Shown: one piece after another, positions 35,946-46,879 of the stretch
Position numbering within the stretch: position 1 is the first letter of the stretch
How the letters are laid out: each line of letters begins with the position of its first letter
Assembly (NCBI GenBank): GCA_030770545.1
Contig: CM061109.1
Location: 6,572,001-6,636,000 of the forward strand
DNA length: 64,000 bases
Direction: 5' to 3'
From: Macropodus opercularis
Lineage: Eukaryota; Chordata; Actinopteri; Anabantiformes; Osphronemidae
Translations under genes and position numbers: made by a program
The notes under the pieces: generated by a model
What the model saw: only the letters and a program-made list of their open reading frames with translations
The model's database searches: none
Told to the model about the DNA's origin: nothing

Positions 35946-36969
35946 TCTTTACAAACTGTTTCAGTGCAGCAGTATTCTTGGGACGTCTGGTGTGAATTGC
36001 TCTCTTGAGGTCATGCCACAGCATCTCAATGGGGAATCCGTCCAGGCCCTAAGGCAGCAAAACAGCCCCAAACCATGATGACCCCTCCACCATGTTTTAC
36101 AGTGGAGATGAGGATTTGATGTTGGTGTGCTGTGCCTTTTTTTCTTCACACATACTGTTGTGTGTTCTTTCTGAACAAATGAATTCTGGTTTAATTTGTC
36201 CACAGAATATTTTGTTTTGGATGTCTAGGTGCTCTTTTGCAAACTTCAAACGTGCTGCAATATTTGTTTTGGACAGCAGTGGTGGTCACATCAGGCAATG
36301 CTTCTTGATCAGGCAATGCTTCTTGAGAACAGTAAACTCAAAACTGGTGTGTGTTTTTATAGGGCAAGACAGTTTTAATTGGATGGAAACTAACACTGAT
36401 TTGACTTTTCCAAAAATGTTCATGATGTCGTGTAACTTCAAGTAAATTCAGTCAGATGCTCTAGATGCCTTAATACAAGTTTCAGGTCCTACAATGAGGA
36501 ATCTTGGTGTCAACCTTGATCAACAACCAGTGTCAGATGCTACTGTGTGTTTTTGACCTTCCAATTATGTTTGCTTGTCATATTTGGCGACACACATCAT
36601 GTGATACATCATAAAGACAGTTGTCGATCAGCTTACACTTATGGCCTACTACAATGCATGTGAATTGAGAAACAGACACACCGAGGACACAGACCTGGGT
36701 GGTCAGGATTGGGAATTCCGTATATTTCTACATGTGGAATAGGGGACAAATGTTCTTTATTTATGAACAGTAACTATTTTCTGATATTATAATAACCTGT
36801 ATTTGTCTTTACACATCTCTGTCACTATGAGTTGCAATTAAAATTTTTATTTTTACAGTTTTCCAAAATGTGATTATAAACTAACATAACTAAACAGCAA
36901 AAATCTATAAGCAAACTCTCCTGTACGCATAATACAGCCAGTGACAGTGTTTACAAGTGGAGTACTCAC

Positions 36970-36991
36970 CTGAAGTCAGTTCATTATACAT
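36970..36991 (-). other. Candidate alternative first coding exon of marco
   Basis: On the minus strand an ATG at 36989-36991 opens MYNELTS and ends in phase 1 at a strong donor TCAG|GTGAGT (exon end 36970). The phase fits marco exon 2, which starts at 33207 and encodes DLKPVRSRRQ. A TTTAAA lies a few dozen bases upstream. Splicing here would replace the 36-residue N-terminus with a 7-residue tail containing a Tyr. It may instead be chance or belong to an unseen transcript. Confidence 0.3.
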
Positions 36992-37299
36992 GCTGCTGGC
37001 ATCTCCCAACCCTGCAGTTTTCTCTTGCCTTTAAATGCACCCAAAAAGACAACATAGTTTTGACTGTTTTAAACCCCCCAGTGTCAATACCCATTGTGAT
37101 ATTGACCTCCTGCCTGGTACCACTCATCCCTGCAGGAGGATTTTCCTCACTCACTCAGCCTGAGAGAAAGGCTTCGGACTGATTAGAGGCTGGAATTATT
37201 TGTTCGTCCCCATCACCTGTGGGCTTTGGGGGGTTTTGTTGTGGCAAAGAAGGATGGCGGACTGAGCCCATGTATTGACTGTAGGGGCATAAATTAAAT

Positions 37300-37880
37300 T
37301 GTTACGAACCCTCGAATTCCCCAAATTCAACGTTTGGGTACTCCAGAACTGGTGATACCCCTCGTCACCACTCGGTGACACCAAATGTCTCTGTCTGTGT
37401 ACTCTGTCAAAAGGGCGGCTCAACCTAGAGCCTACTGCCCAACTATAAACTAACAAAAGGAGAACCCAAGTGCACAACCCACAGACACATATACAGATAA
37501 TTAATATTTTAATAATAAATGACATAGAAACAAACAGGGGAGACAGACACAAGCTGAAACACAAACATATGTAAACTAATACTACACAGATGACAGAGGA
37601 CAAGCAAACCAAACAGTGACCTAAACAAGAATCAAACAAGAATCTAAACATGAATATCAACAAACAAGAGACAAACCTGAACCAAGAGTAACATACATAC
37701 ACACCAGAACAAAGAGCAACATCCATGTAAACCAAAACCAGGCATAACAGTCATGTAAACCAAAACTCATGTAACAAGCCAGCAAAGACAGACACACAGA
37801 GAGCCACTTTAGTATATGCAAGACAGGAAATACAACAAAAGTGCAATTATTTGTAATAGTGCAACTATTTTCATGATTAA
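37300..37880 (-). mobile_element. LTR-like fragment of a Ty3/gypsy-type element
   Basis: It begins TGTTACGAACCCT, like the TGTTACGAACTGG end of the full gypsy LTR at 58748, and is rich in ACAAACA-type A/C sequence. The distal part (GACAGGAAATACAAC near 37823) resembles the fragment at 40430-40752. No internal retroelement genes are adjacent, so it is a solo or truncated LTR. The orientation is taken from the similarity to the other LTR. Confidence 0.45.
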
Positions 37881-38122
37881 GAAAATATGTACCACTTGGT
37901 AAGAGTTAAGGAAGGTGATGAATGGAAGATGGCATTTAATACAACCACTAGTCAGTACAAATATTTAGTAATCCTGTTTGAACTCACTAAAGTGCCTGCT
38001 TTCATGATCGTCCACGCAGACTTTCACGTGTCCTGGATCTTTAGACAGTAATATTTCTGAATTTCCTGTATTCCAGCTTGTTAGTTGTTAGTAGTCTGTG
38101 TTGGGAATGTCATAATTTGAGG

Positions 38123-39649
38123 GTTAACTTTAATTTGAGGGTATTTACATCCAAATCAGGTGAACTGTGTAGGAATTACAACAGTTTGCATATGTGCCTC
38201 CCACTTTTTAAGGGACCAAAAGTAATGGGACAGAGTAACAATCATAAATCAAACTTTCACTTTTTAATACTTGGTTGCAAATCCTTTGCAGTCAATTACA
38301 GCCTGAAGTCTGGAACGCATAGACATCACCAGACGCTGGGTTTCATCCCTGGTGATGCTCTGCCAGGCCTCTACTGCAACGGTCTTCAGTTCCTGCTTGT
38401 TCTTGGGGCATTTTCCCTTCAGTCTTGTCTTCAGCAAGTGAAATGCATGCTCAATCGGATTCAGGTCAGGTGATTGACTTGGCCATTGCATAACATTCCA
38501 CTTCTTTCCCTTAAAAAACTCTTTGCCTTCGCAGTATGCTTTGGGTCATTGTCCATCTGCACTGTGAAGCGCCGTCCAATGAGTTCTGAAGCATTTGGCT
38601 GAATATGAGCAGATAATATTGCCCGAAACACTTCAGAATTCATCCTGCTGCTTTTGTCCGCAGTCACATCATCAATAAATACAAGAGAACCAGTTCCACT
38701 GGCAGCCATACATGCCCACGCCATGACACTGCCACCACCATGCTTCACTGATGAGGTGGTGTGCTTTGGATCATGAGCAGTTCCTTTCCTTCTCCATACT
38801 CTTCTCTTCCCATCACTCTGGTATAAGTTGATCTTGGTCTCATCAGTCCATAGGATGTTGTTCCAGAACTCTGAAGGCTTTTTTAGATGTTGTTTGGCAA
38901 ACTCTAATCTGGCCTTCCTGTTTTTGAGGCTCACCAATGGTTTACATCTTGTGGTGAACCCTCTGTATTCACTCTGGTGAAGTCTTCTCTTGATTGTTGA
39001 CTTTGACACACATACACCTACCTCCTGGAGAGTGTTCTTGATCTGGCCAACTGTTATGAAGGGTGTTTTCTTCACCAGGGAAAGAATTCTTCTGTCATCC
39101 ACCACAGTTGTTTTCCGTGGTCTTCCAGGTCTTTTGGTGTTGCTGAGCTCACCAGTGCGTTGTTTCTTTTTAAGGATGTTCCAAACAGTTGATTTGGCCA
39201 CACCTAAAGTTTTTGCTATCTCTTTGATGGGTTTGTTTTGTTTTTTCAGCCTAATGATGGTTTGCTTCACTGATAGTGACAGCTCTTTGGATCTCATATT
39301 GAGAGTTGACAGCAGCAGCTTCCAAATGCAAATAGCACACTTGAAATGAACTCTGAACCTTTTATCTGCTCCTTGTAAATGGGATAACGGGGGAATAACA
39401 CACACCTGGCCATGGAATAGCTGAGCAGCCAATTGTCCCATTACTTTTGGTCCCTTAAAAAGTGGGAGGCACATATAAAAACTGCTGTAATTCCTACACC
39501 GTTCACCTGATTTGGATGTAAATACCCTCAAATTAAAGCTAAAAGTCTGCAGTTAAAGCACATCTTGTTCGTTTCATTTTAAATCCATTGTGGTGGTGTA
39601 TAGAGTCAAAAACATTAGAATTGTGTCCCAATATTTATGGACCTGACTG
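38123..39649 (-). mobile_element. Nearly intact Tc1-like transposon
   Basis: The transposase runs on the minus strand from ATG 39297 (MRSKELSLSVKQ) to the end FATKY at 38264, close to full length for the family. It has both helix-turn-helix parts (QTIIRLKKQNKPIKEIAKTL; KRPGRPRKTT linker), then the DDE triad: WTDETKI, VQMDNDPKHTAKA and SPDLNPIEHAF. One frameshift near 38520 separates the Glu from the rest. The right end is CAGTCAGGTCC (39639-39649 on the minus strand) next to TA at 39650-39651. The left arm, about 38123-38232, matches the right arm (39435-39541) inverted but lacks the outermost bases. Autonomous transposition is therefore unlikely. Confidence 0.9.
38264..39297 (-). pseudogene. 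Tc1-like transposase, one frameshift
   Basis: This is the coding part of the transposon above: a DNA-binding paired-like N-terminus and a DDE catalytic core that cuts and joins DNA at TA sites. The only clear lesion I see is a shift near 38520, between the second Asp motif and the SPDLNPIE Glu motif. The frame also continues upstream of the ATG without a stop to 39531, through the inverted repeat. Confidence 0.85.
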
Positions 39650-40429
39650 TAGATATCATCTGCTCAAAACATGAGAAATTCATTTTGGCCAACATGTAAA
39701 GTTAGGAGCCTGGCTAGATTTACCTCCTAATAAAACATTGTAAATCAATCCCGTTGACACCTAGTTGTGAACCTGGAAACATGGTGGTGGTCACAAAAAA
39801 AAGTGTTTTAACTATCAAATTACAGACAGTTGTCGTTTAAATTGTTAATATTCAGCTAATAACCATTACCCGTGAATGCCAAACTATAGACATAATTGGT
39901 ACCTCCTCTCAGGTCGCATAATCCCAGTCGTTATAATTTCTGTTCCTTTGTCACCAACATCTGTGTGAACTTGCATCTTGCCTCTTATTGTGTCAGCATT
40001 TGGGTCCAGTCTTGGCTCCAGTAAGTTCAGGTGTAATAGAACATGATCAACTTCACAGGGCACAACAGCTTTATGACTCTGCCTAGCAGAAAAACCCTGC
40101 ATCAGCTTCAATCAGCTTCAACCTGTTGCTGGGAATGAGACTAAAGCTTTTTGCTGTTACTGCGTCGTTCATTTGATGTGGAACATTACAGTTCTGAAAA
40201 ATTATGGATTAAGAAATAAACACCATAAACGTGCGTACTTCTGTGACAATAGTAATGTGATATGTGCTGATATTCAGTTTGATCTATTGAGTAATGCATT
40301 TTAAATTCACATTTAGTAAATTGTGACTTTCAACTTCTTTTAGTACATATGATAGTTTGGCTCAAGCTATAATTTTTTGGTTTGGTTTTGTGGTGTGAAC
40401 ATAAATACCATACCATAACATATACCCTA

Positions 40430-40752
40430 AGACAATAAAGAACAGCACATGTTTTTGTACAAAAATATTTAGTAATGAATTAATGACCTTTGGCAATAAC
40501 AGCAAACTAGACAGCGAACAAAACAGACCTTAACACAGACATCTACACCAAACAAAACAGAAGTCACAACAGTAATCAAAACAGACAAGCCAACAGAGAC
40601 ACTAGGAGCAATTTAAATACAAGCAGGACAGGAAATTACAAACAGGTGCAAATTATGTCAACTACAAACCAGAACAAGGAAGTAATAAAAACCAATGAGG
40701 AAGACAGAGAAGCAAAGCGTCCTCCAGGGGTTAAAGGGCAGAACTGTCACAC
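40430..40752. mobile_element. LTR-like fragment
   Basis: This A/C-rich sequence with GCAGGACAGGAAATTACAAA and an end GGGCAGAACTGTCACA resembles the distal part of the LTR-like piece at 37300-37880. It is truncated on its left side. Assignment to Ty3/gypsy is tentative. Confidence 0.4.
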
Positions 40753-40829
40753 AAATATAATAACCTCTCTTGTATCTCAAGTTTAAAGTTTGTTTGTTTC
40801 ACTAATGATCTTCTCGCGGCTTCAGACAA

Positions 40830-41467
40830 TGGTCTAGTTTTTGTACTTGTCCTGTTAGATCTTAGTGCAGCATTTGATACGATAGATCACAAGGTTCTAG
40901 TTCCAGAGACTGCAACATAGCATTGGGATTAAAGGCAAAGCACTGGGATGATTTAAGTCTTATCTGTTGAACAGATTCTGAATTTGTTCAGGTTCATGAT
41001 CTTCCATCCGCAGAAAAAATAGCTTTGGGGTTCCACAGGGTTCTTTGCTTGATCCAATACTTTTCAGTCTTTACATGTCTCCTCTTGGTAATAGTATTAG
41101 GAAACACTATAGTGTCAAGACTCCTTGAGTCTCTCCTAGTTGTGCTTCTCCCCTTTTGTCTCTCTTTTTCTATTCTCATCTACAGGTATCGTCAGACTCA
41201 GAGCCGTATGTCTCCAGTGTTCAGTTGCTGATCCGACCATCCTGCCTGTGTTCTGTTGCTGCTTGTTTTGTTGCGGTTGTGTTCTTTTCTCTCTTCTCTA
41301 TCCCCTCACCCCAACTGGTCAAGGCAGATGGCCGCCCACACTGAGCCTGGGTCTGCTGGAGGTTTCTTCCTCTATAGAGAGGGAGTTTTTCCTCTCCACT
41401 TGGCTACAATTGAAATCTTGCTCTATGTGAGATTTGTTGGGTTTAGTTGTGTAAGGTCTTAAACCTT
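40830..41467 (+). mobile_element. L2/CR1-type LINE: reverse transcriptase remnant plus 3' UTR
   Basis: The plus strand at 40845-41110 encodes LDLSAAFDTIDHKVLV, GVPQGSLLDPILFSLYMSPL and LGNSIRKHY with breaks, i.e. RT fingers/palm segments. The family 3' UTR follows directly from about 41120 (CACACTGAGCCTGGGTCTGC; GTGTAAGGTCTTAAACCTTA). The catalytic F-A-D-D block is skipped, so an internal deletion is present. The tail stops before the GAATT repeats. Confidence 0.8.
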
Positions 41468-41755
41468 AAATACAATTTGAAAAATATACATTAGAGGAGA
41501 GATGTAAAAACTGTAAAGTACTGGACCAAGCAGAGAGTCCTGTGGAGCTCCAAAGCAATTTTTTGTGCACAAGGAATATGTCACAAAAGTCAAGAAACTA
41601 CACTGCTGTAGTACAAGGAGATCATTAGTGACTTTAACCAGTGCTGTTTCTGTGCTATGATGTACTCTGAATCCTGAAATCATCATTCCTGCGCAAGGGG
41701 TTGAATAGTCAACTATTCGTTTTTTAATAGTTGACAAATGTTTTACCTTACACAA
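41459..41755 (-). mobile_element. L2/CR1-type LINE reverse transcriptase fragment, opposite strand
   Basis: The minus strand encodes SGFRVHHSTETALVKVTNDL and, further on, APQDSLLGPVLYSFYISPL. Both are RT motifs of the same LINE type, with the stretch between them deleted. It lies head to head with the plus-strand copy ending at 41467. Confidence 0.75.
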
Positions 41756-41759
41756 ATTA

Positions 41760-42627
41760 ATATTTTAGGCTATTTTATTGCTATTTTGTCATTTTGAAAT
41801 AACTTTGAAAATGTTCTCTTGGATTTAAATCAACTGACAAACTTAAGCAGGTAAAACATTTACTTCTTACTTTTTTTTAAAAGGTATTTTGTTTTATTTG
41901 TTGTGCAGTGTGTTAAAGACGATACATTTTTTCTCCTACGAGCAGGCATCTTTTCATTTTAGGTAATTTCTGTTATGAACAGGTTGGACAGGTTACTCAG
42001 GAAAGCCGCTTTACTAATTACTCCTTAAAAAGTAAGAATATACGTTATTATTCAGTATAAAGGACAATAATTTATTTTACTCTACACAAACAAATACCAG
42101 ATGAAATTGTCGGAAAGTTGAGTCATGCCCATGGATTTTTTCTTTCTATAAGAAAACTACAGTTGCCATGACTCAACTTCAGACAGTTTTGCTATATTGT
42201 TGTTGTCCGCTAGATGTCAGCATGACATAATTTACAGTATTGGGCTGAGCGAGTACATTCGGGCTGTAGCATACACCATGAGGCGCATGTGGAATAAACA
42301 TTTAAACATTTAATTCGACTTTTCTTACCCTAGACATTGCAGTTGTAACAACGCCAAATTAATCAAAAAGCAAATTTAAGCTACAAAATCTTACTTAAGA
42401 GCTTACTATACCTACTTATGTTGTCCTTTTAAACACAATTTTTTTTACTTCTAGTGTCTTGACTAGATCTGGATGAACGGAAATGGAAGTAAGCGGAACG
42501 GTAGACAGAACCGTGATTATTGCCCGACTGAACAGTTTCCTTACAATAATCTCTGTATCATATGTGGGTTTCACGCCCGCATATATCTTTTCCCCATTAA
42601 TATGACTGATTAATTGGTTATTGTAAT
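41760..42627. other. Intergenic, no gene recognised
   Basis: AT-rich sequence without supported exons. A short inverted repeat around GAGTCATGCCCATGG / CCATGACTC at about 42120-42175 is visible but unexplained. Confidence 0.5.
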
Positions 42628-42810
42628 GGTGCAGGTGTGGCTCAAGAGGTGGCGCAGTCACTCGCCAAACATAGAATTGCTGGTTCGATTTCTGGTCAAG
42701 ATGCTGAACCCCAGGTTACTCCCGGTGTGTCAGGTTAAGCTGCATTGCAGCTCTGTCATTTGGTGTGTGTGCTTAAAACGGTGAAAGACACACTAACTAA
42801 TTGAGCCCCT
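42628..42810 (+). mobile_element. tRNA-derived SINE
   Basis: A pol III promoter layout is visible: an A-box-like TGGCTCAAGAGGTGGCGCAG at about 42639-42658 and a B box GGTTCGATT at 42682-42690. The common fish SINE body follows (CTGAACCCCAGGTTACTCCC; AAAACGGTGAAAGACACACT) with an AT-rich tail. It is not a functional tRNA gene; cloverleaf pairing is poor. Confidence 0.8.
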
Positions 42811-44400
42811 ATTCAATTCAAATTCATTTTGTTTAATAAAAAAAGGGGTTTTAATATTTCCTTCCTTATACTAGTGTTTTGTTGTGTCGTATCCTTTAGG
42901 TGCTCCCCTGCTATAACAGAAGCCGAACCCCAATCTATATATATAAACATGGCTATGGGCTAAAACTGACCGGATATTATGAATGCATAAAACACGCCCT
43001 GAACCCATACACATGAGAGAGTGAATGACAAAACAGTTATTATCAATATACCTTCGGGCGAGAGAGAGAGAGAGTTTTAAACCCTGCATTGTAAATGAAG
43101 ACACTATGTTCGCATTTACTTCCGTACGGGGTTTGATGTTACAGCAGATCTCACAATTTATGGTAAAATCGAGCATTTCGTTTTTATAGCAGATGAGTGC
43201 TGTGTCCCACCAGCACCAGTCAATCAGTCTCACTGGATTTATGATGTACAATGTCATTAAAATAAAAGCAGCGGAAGGATAATGTGTTGTTTTAATTGTC
43301 TGTTGGCTTTTGTTTTTTGGCAGCTAGCACCACGCATTATATTTTGTCACAGCTCTGTGTTTTACCACAGTTATATAATTTAAAGGGGAAAGGCAGAAAT
43401 GATGGGATCCTTTGTTAGAATTAAAGCGAGATTTAGAAATTTAGAATACATGTATAATTATAACAATATTAGTGTCTGGCAAACCATTACAAATACGCTA
43501 GAGCCTGTATGAAAAATGCTGACACGCACACACAGTAGAAGTAAATAGTTTAGAAAATTCGTTTATTGGTTACTGTTAGTCCCTTACACAGGAATAATGC
43601 TATTGTGAATTTCACTTATGAAAACTATCTGTTATGGAGTTGAGCTTTGCCGTAACAGTCGAACTGGGGGTCTGTAGAAACAAAAACAAAAATCAAAAGA
43701 GTTTATATGAATTACACATTAATGTATTTCTTTATAAAGCCTTCAGCAGCGTTTCTAAAACGGCTCATTGGCACTGTGAAGTGATGTGACGGCGACAGAG
43801 GATCTAAGTAGCATTTCTATTTGATAAACGTCCGACAGATTAGGCGGAATATGAGGTAAGAAAAATCCATTAACAGTACTCAATTCTGGAGGGATACAGT
43901 ACGATTATGCGTCGCAAACCAAAAACAATACAATAGCCACTGACACTGCTGGATATAGCCTTCCTCAAAAAAGAGGAAACTGCGTATTAAAACTGGAGGT
44001 GTGTGCGTTTTAAATAGAAACAGATTAACAAATGTAGGAGGTGTGCAGTTGTGCTTGGATTATATAACAAACTGCAGGAAGCTATAGTAAGATAATGTGT
44101 AGTGGCAACTAGTGCGCATGCTGTGGGCCTCCCTACAATGTCTTTGTGTGTATGTGGAATTAGGTAGAATGTGGAGTAGAAAAAGCACCAGTTTGATAAT
44201 TGGGAACATAATGCAAACAAATAGCCAGTTAGAGAGACAAAGCGTAAATCATGTTATTTTGCATGAAAGATCCGTGCTTGTCTACAGTATGTGTTCGCAG
44301 TCCCGTACAATAATGTCTGCACACACAGGTACAGATACCCTGTAACAAGGCTGAAGCGAGGAGCAGCGATAATGTCTTGTTGCTTTTCTCTCTGAAAGCC
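42811..44400. other. Distal upstream region of engrailed, no gene recognised
   Basis: No supported coding exon. Engrailed genes are usually flanked by conserved enhancers, so non-coding conservation would be plausible here, but I cannot show it from one sequence. Confidence 0.4.
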
Positions 44401-44852
44401 TGCTCGTTGCTCCACAGCACCAATCAGAGACGCTTGACATTATTGGACATCGTCACCCCATGTCCAAAAGTGTCCAAGGCGGTGATTGGTTTAGTGCGCT
44501 TTGAACGTTATTCATACGCCTCTGGTTTGTGTGTGTATGGGCGTATGGTGATGTGAGGACTTTGTGAAGAGCCATTCGTTATACAGCGGTAAAAAAAAAA
44601 CAGTGTGTGTGAAAGTAGTGCGCAATAGCAACCACAACCATTCTAATAGTAAGTCACAGACCATGACGCGCCGGAGCACCTTTACGCAAGCAATATGTCA
44701 ATAGTTTGCAATAATTACATCAACTAACATATTTCGGTGAGAAAATAACAATGTTTTAGATCTTCCTGTACTCCCATTTTGGATACAAACGCAGGCTTTC
44801 TAAGTGGAAGTGGACTGAGAGAACACTAGCCACGCTATTTACAGAAGGAGCA
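44400..44852 (+). promoter_or_regulatory. Candidate promoter/5' UTR of the engrailed gene
   Basis: A CCAAT box at 44420-44424 and an inverted one (ATTGG) at 44485-44489 lie about 365-430 bases before the ATG, in a region less AT-rich than its surroundings. No clear TATA box is seen. The transcription start is not determined. Confidence 0.35.
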
Positions 44853-46690
44853 ATGGAGGAGCAGAGGGATCTTAACAGCGCGGATAGCAGCGGGGAAGAG
44901 AGCGTCTCATCGTCTCCAAGCCTGCCTTCGCCGCATATGTTGCCTCTGCAGGTCGCCCACCAGGCCCACAGAACCACAAACTTTTTCATTGACAACATTT
45001 TGAGGCCAGACTTCGGCTGTAAAAAGGAGCACGAACTAGGCTCACGGGACAGGGCGCAAACATCCAGTCGCGAACAGATAAGTAGACCAAGCTTCTCCAG
45101 GACGCCATGCCAAGACTCCAATGACAGCACGACGTCCTCCACCTCTTTGACGAGTCCAAAAAAGAGCAATGGCAACGGCGGGGGAGCCACGGTCGCCGTT
45201 GTATCCACCGGGAACAGCGGCATGAAAGGCGAGGAGAGGACTGGCAGCGGTGGAGGGGAAAACACCTCCTCGCTGGTGGTGTTGAACGCTACCGGGGTTC
45301 CAACACCGGAAACCCAACCCCTGCTTTGGCCTGCCTGGGTGTACTGCACCCGATACTCAGATAGACCTTCATCTGGTAAGGCAATAGTTTCATGGGGGGA
45401 AAAATTCAATTGTGAGAATTTTCCACCACAAATTCAGGTGGGATTTTTAGTATTTATTATTATATTTTTTTAGTGTCTGTTTTCTAGAATAAAAATATGA
45501 ATTCAAATATAAACAAATAATGTGCTAATTAGGCCACTATACACTTATACAATTAATGTTGTAGGTTGCTCGTAAATGTTTCATCTTAAAAAAAAACTCC
45601 AGTGACTGCTTAGTTTTACTAAATATGTTTTATAGCCATAGTGTTTCTGTCTAAAATACGGTGTAGATGTAACCTACGTAAATGCAGTATAGATTATAGA
45701 TGCAAAGATGACAGCGATATAGGCGATATCGTCCATAAAACGTGCCACACATAGGCAATGTGTGGCACGTTTTATGGACGAGGGACTCACATAGAGGCAT
45801 TTGTCCTATGGTGGCTGTTACAGTTTTTAATGCCCGACTTGATGTTTTGTGTGAACAACTGAGCTAGAATTTTATAGAAAACAATAAATGAACTGTCAAA
45901 AATACACGACGAAATAACACACAATGGAAATTAAGGTTAAAATTCCCTAGGAGCCTTTCCTGCCTCGACACAGGATACAGTTTGAATTCATAAACTGCCC
46001 GTTTTATTTTGCTTTGAACTCAAGCCAAATAAAAGTGTGAAAAGAGAGACGAAAGTCATTTCATGACATTATGAACTCACTTTATTAAATGACATCCTTC
46101 GCGGCGCTCTGTTCGCTCTAAATCACAGTTTTTATTCTGACGATTCCGTTGGAGTAAAAGAAACAGATTTGTTAGCAGAATTAAATCAAACTAAGGCTAC
46201 ACATAATAATACTAATACTAATAATACAAATAACAATAATGATAATCTATTTTTAATATTTTTGTAATTACACACATTGTTCTGTCCCCTGTGTTTAATA
46301 TTGAATGTTTGTTAGCCATTGCGCTGAATATTCATATTCTCGCTCTCCTGTCCTTTCGCCCTTACTGCAGGTCCAAGGACACGGAAACTAAAAAAGTCGA
46401 AAAGCGGCAAAGAGGACAAGCGGCCACGGACGGCCTTCACGGCTGAGCAGCTACAGAGATTGAAGACGGAGTTTCAGGTGAACCGTTACATTACGGAGCA
46501 ACGACGGCAGTCTCTCGCCCAGGAGCTAAATCTCAACGAGTCCCAGATCAAAATCTGGTTTCAGAACAAGCGGGCCAAAATTAAAAAGGCTAGTGGTTTC
46601 AAGAACGGACTGGCGCTACAGCTGATGGCACAGGGACTGTACAACCATTCCACTACCACTATCCAAGAGGACAAGGAGGACAGCGACTGA
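44853..46690 (+). CDS. en1: Engrailed homeobox transcription factor (En1 type)
   Basis: Two exons, 44853-45375 and 46371-46690, are joined in phase 1 (TCTG|GTAAGG; CTGCAG|GTCC), giving 280 aa. EH1, the Groucho-binding repressor motif, is at about 42-56 (NFFIDNILRPDFG). A Ser/Gly-rich linker follows. EH2/EH3, the Pbx-contacting part, is at about 159-190 (WPAWVYCTRYSDRPSSG, then PRTRKLKK). The homeodomain is at about 189-248 with KRPRTAFTAEQLQRLK and QIKIWFQNKRAKIKK (Gln at recognition position 50). EH5 follows with NGLALQLMAQGLYNHSTT. The intron position before the homeodomain is standard for vertebrate engrailed. Engrailed represses transcription in midbrain-hindbrain, limb/fin and somite patterning. 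Linkage to marco and c1ql2 argues for en1 rather than en2; which fish paralogue (a or b) I cannot decide. The protein is shorter than mammalian EN1, lacking the long Ala/Gly/Pro tracts. Confidence 0.95.
45729..45781. repeat. Perfect 24-bp hairpin inside the engrailed intron
   Basis: The arms 45729-45752 and 45758-45781 are exact reverse complements around a 5-base loop (AGGCA). The sequence is near the start of the single intron of en1, about 350 bases after the donor. The loop is shorter than usual for a microRNA precursor. Just before it lies the palindrome CGATATCG. Confidence 0.95.
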
Positions 46691-46877
46691 GTAGCGGAGG
46701 ACACAAAGCTGTGTGTTCCCAGTGCTCCCACAACATACATTGTATACATTATAAATAATATCTAATTTAATTATGAGACTGGGGAGGGAGTTTGAGAGGG
46801 AACTTTCATATGTTTTGCCCGCACTCTCTTTCTCGTCTTCCTCTCCTGCTCCCTTGAAGCGACTACAGCAAAATAAA
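46691..46877 (+). terminator. 3' UTR and candidate polyadenylation signal of en1
   Basis: The first AATAAA after the stop codon lies at 46872-46877, giving a 3' UTR of at least 190 bases. Engrailed UTRs can be longer, so later signals may be used. Confidence 0.4.
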
Positions 46878-46879
46878 CA

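Larger units (their letters stand above)
35062..36420 (-). mobile_element. Tc1-like transposon split by a LINE
   Basis: The left part, 35062-35210, has GTGAACCCCTTGGGATTACA and matches the Tc1 family at 28186. The right part, about 35925-36420, on the minus strand encodes transposase traces: a TVKHGGGVIMVWGC-like segment at about 36060-36100 and WTNQNSFV-type codons near 36200. A 735-base LINE copy (35211-35945) separates them. Frames are broken. Confidence 0.7.

Noticed and set aside
37196..37735. 179-codon minus-strand frame, Cys/Phe/Leu-rich
   Set aside because: It runs through the A/C-rich LTR-like fragment; the composition explains the hydrophobic look, and no similarity to a protein is seen.
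42682..42690. tRNA gene suggested by the GGTTCGATT box
   Set aside because: The surrounding sequence does not fold into a cloverleaf and continues into a known SINE-type body.
44756..45409. 217-codon minus-strand frame opposite en1 exon 1
   Set aside because: It is the antisense shadow of a GC-rich coding exon; the plus-strand frame has engrailed motifs and splice sites.
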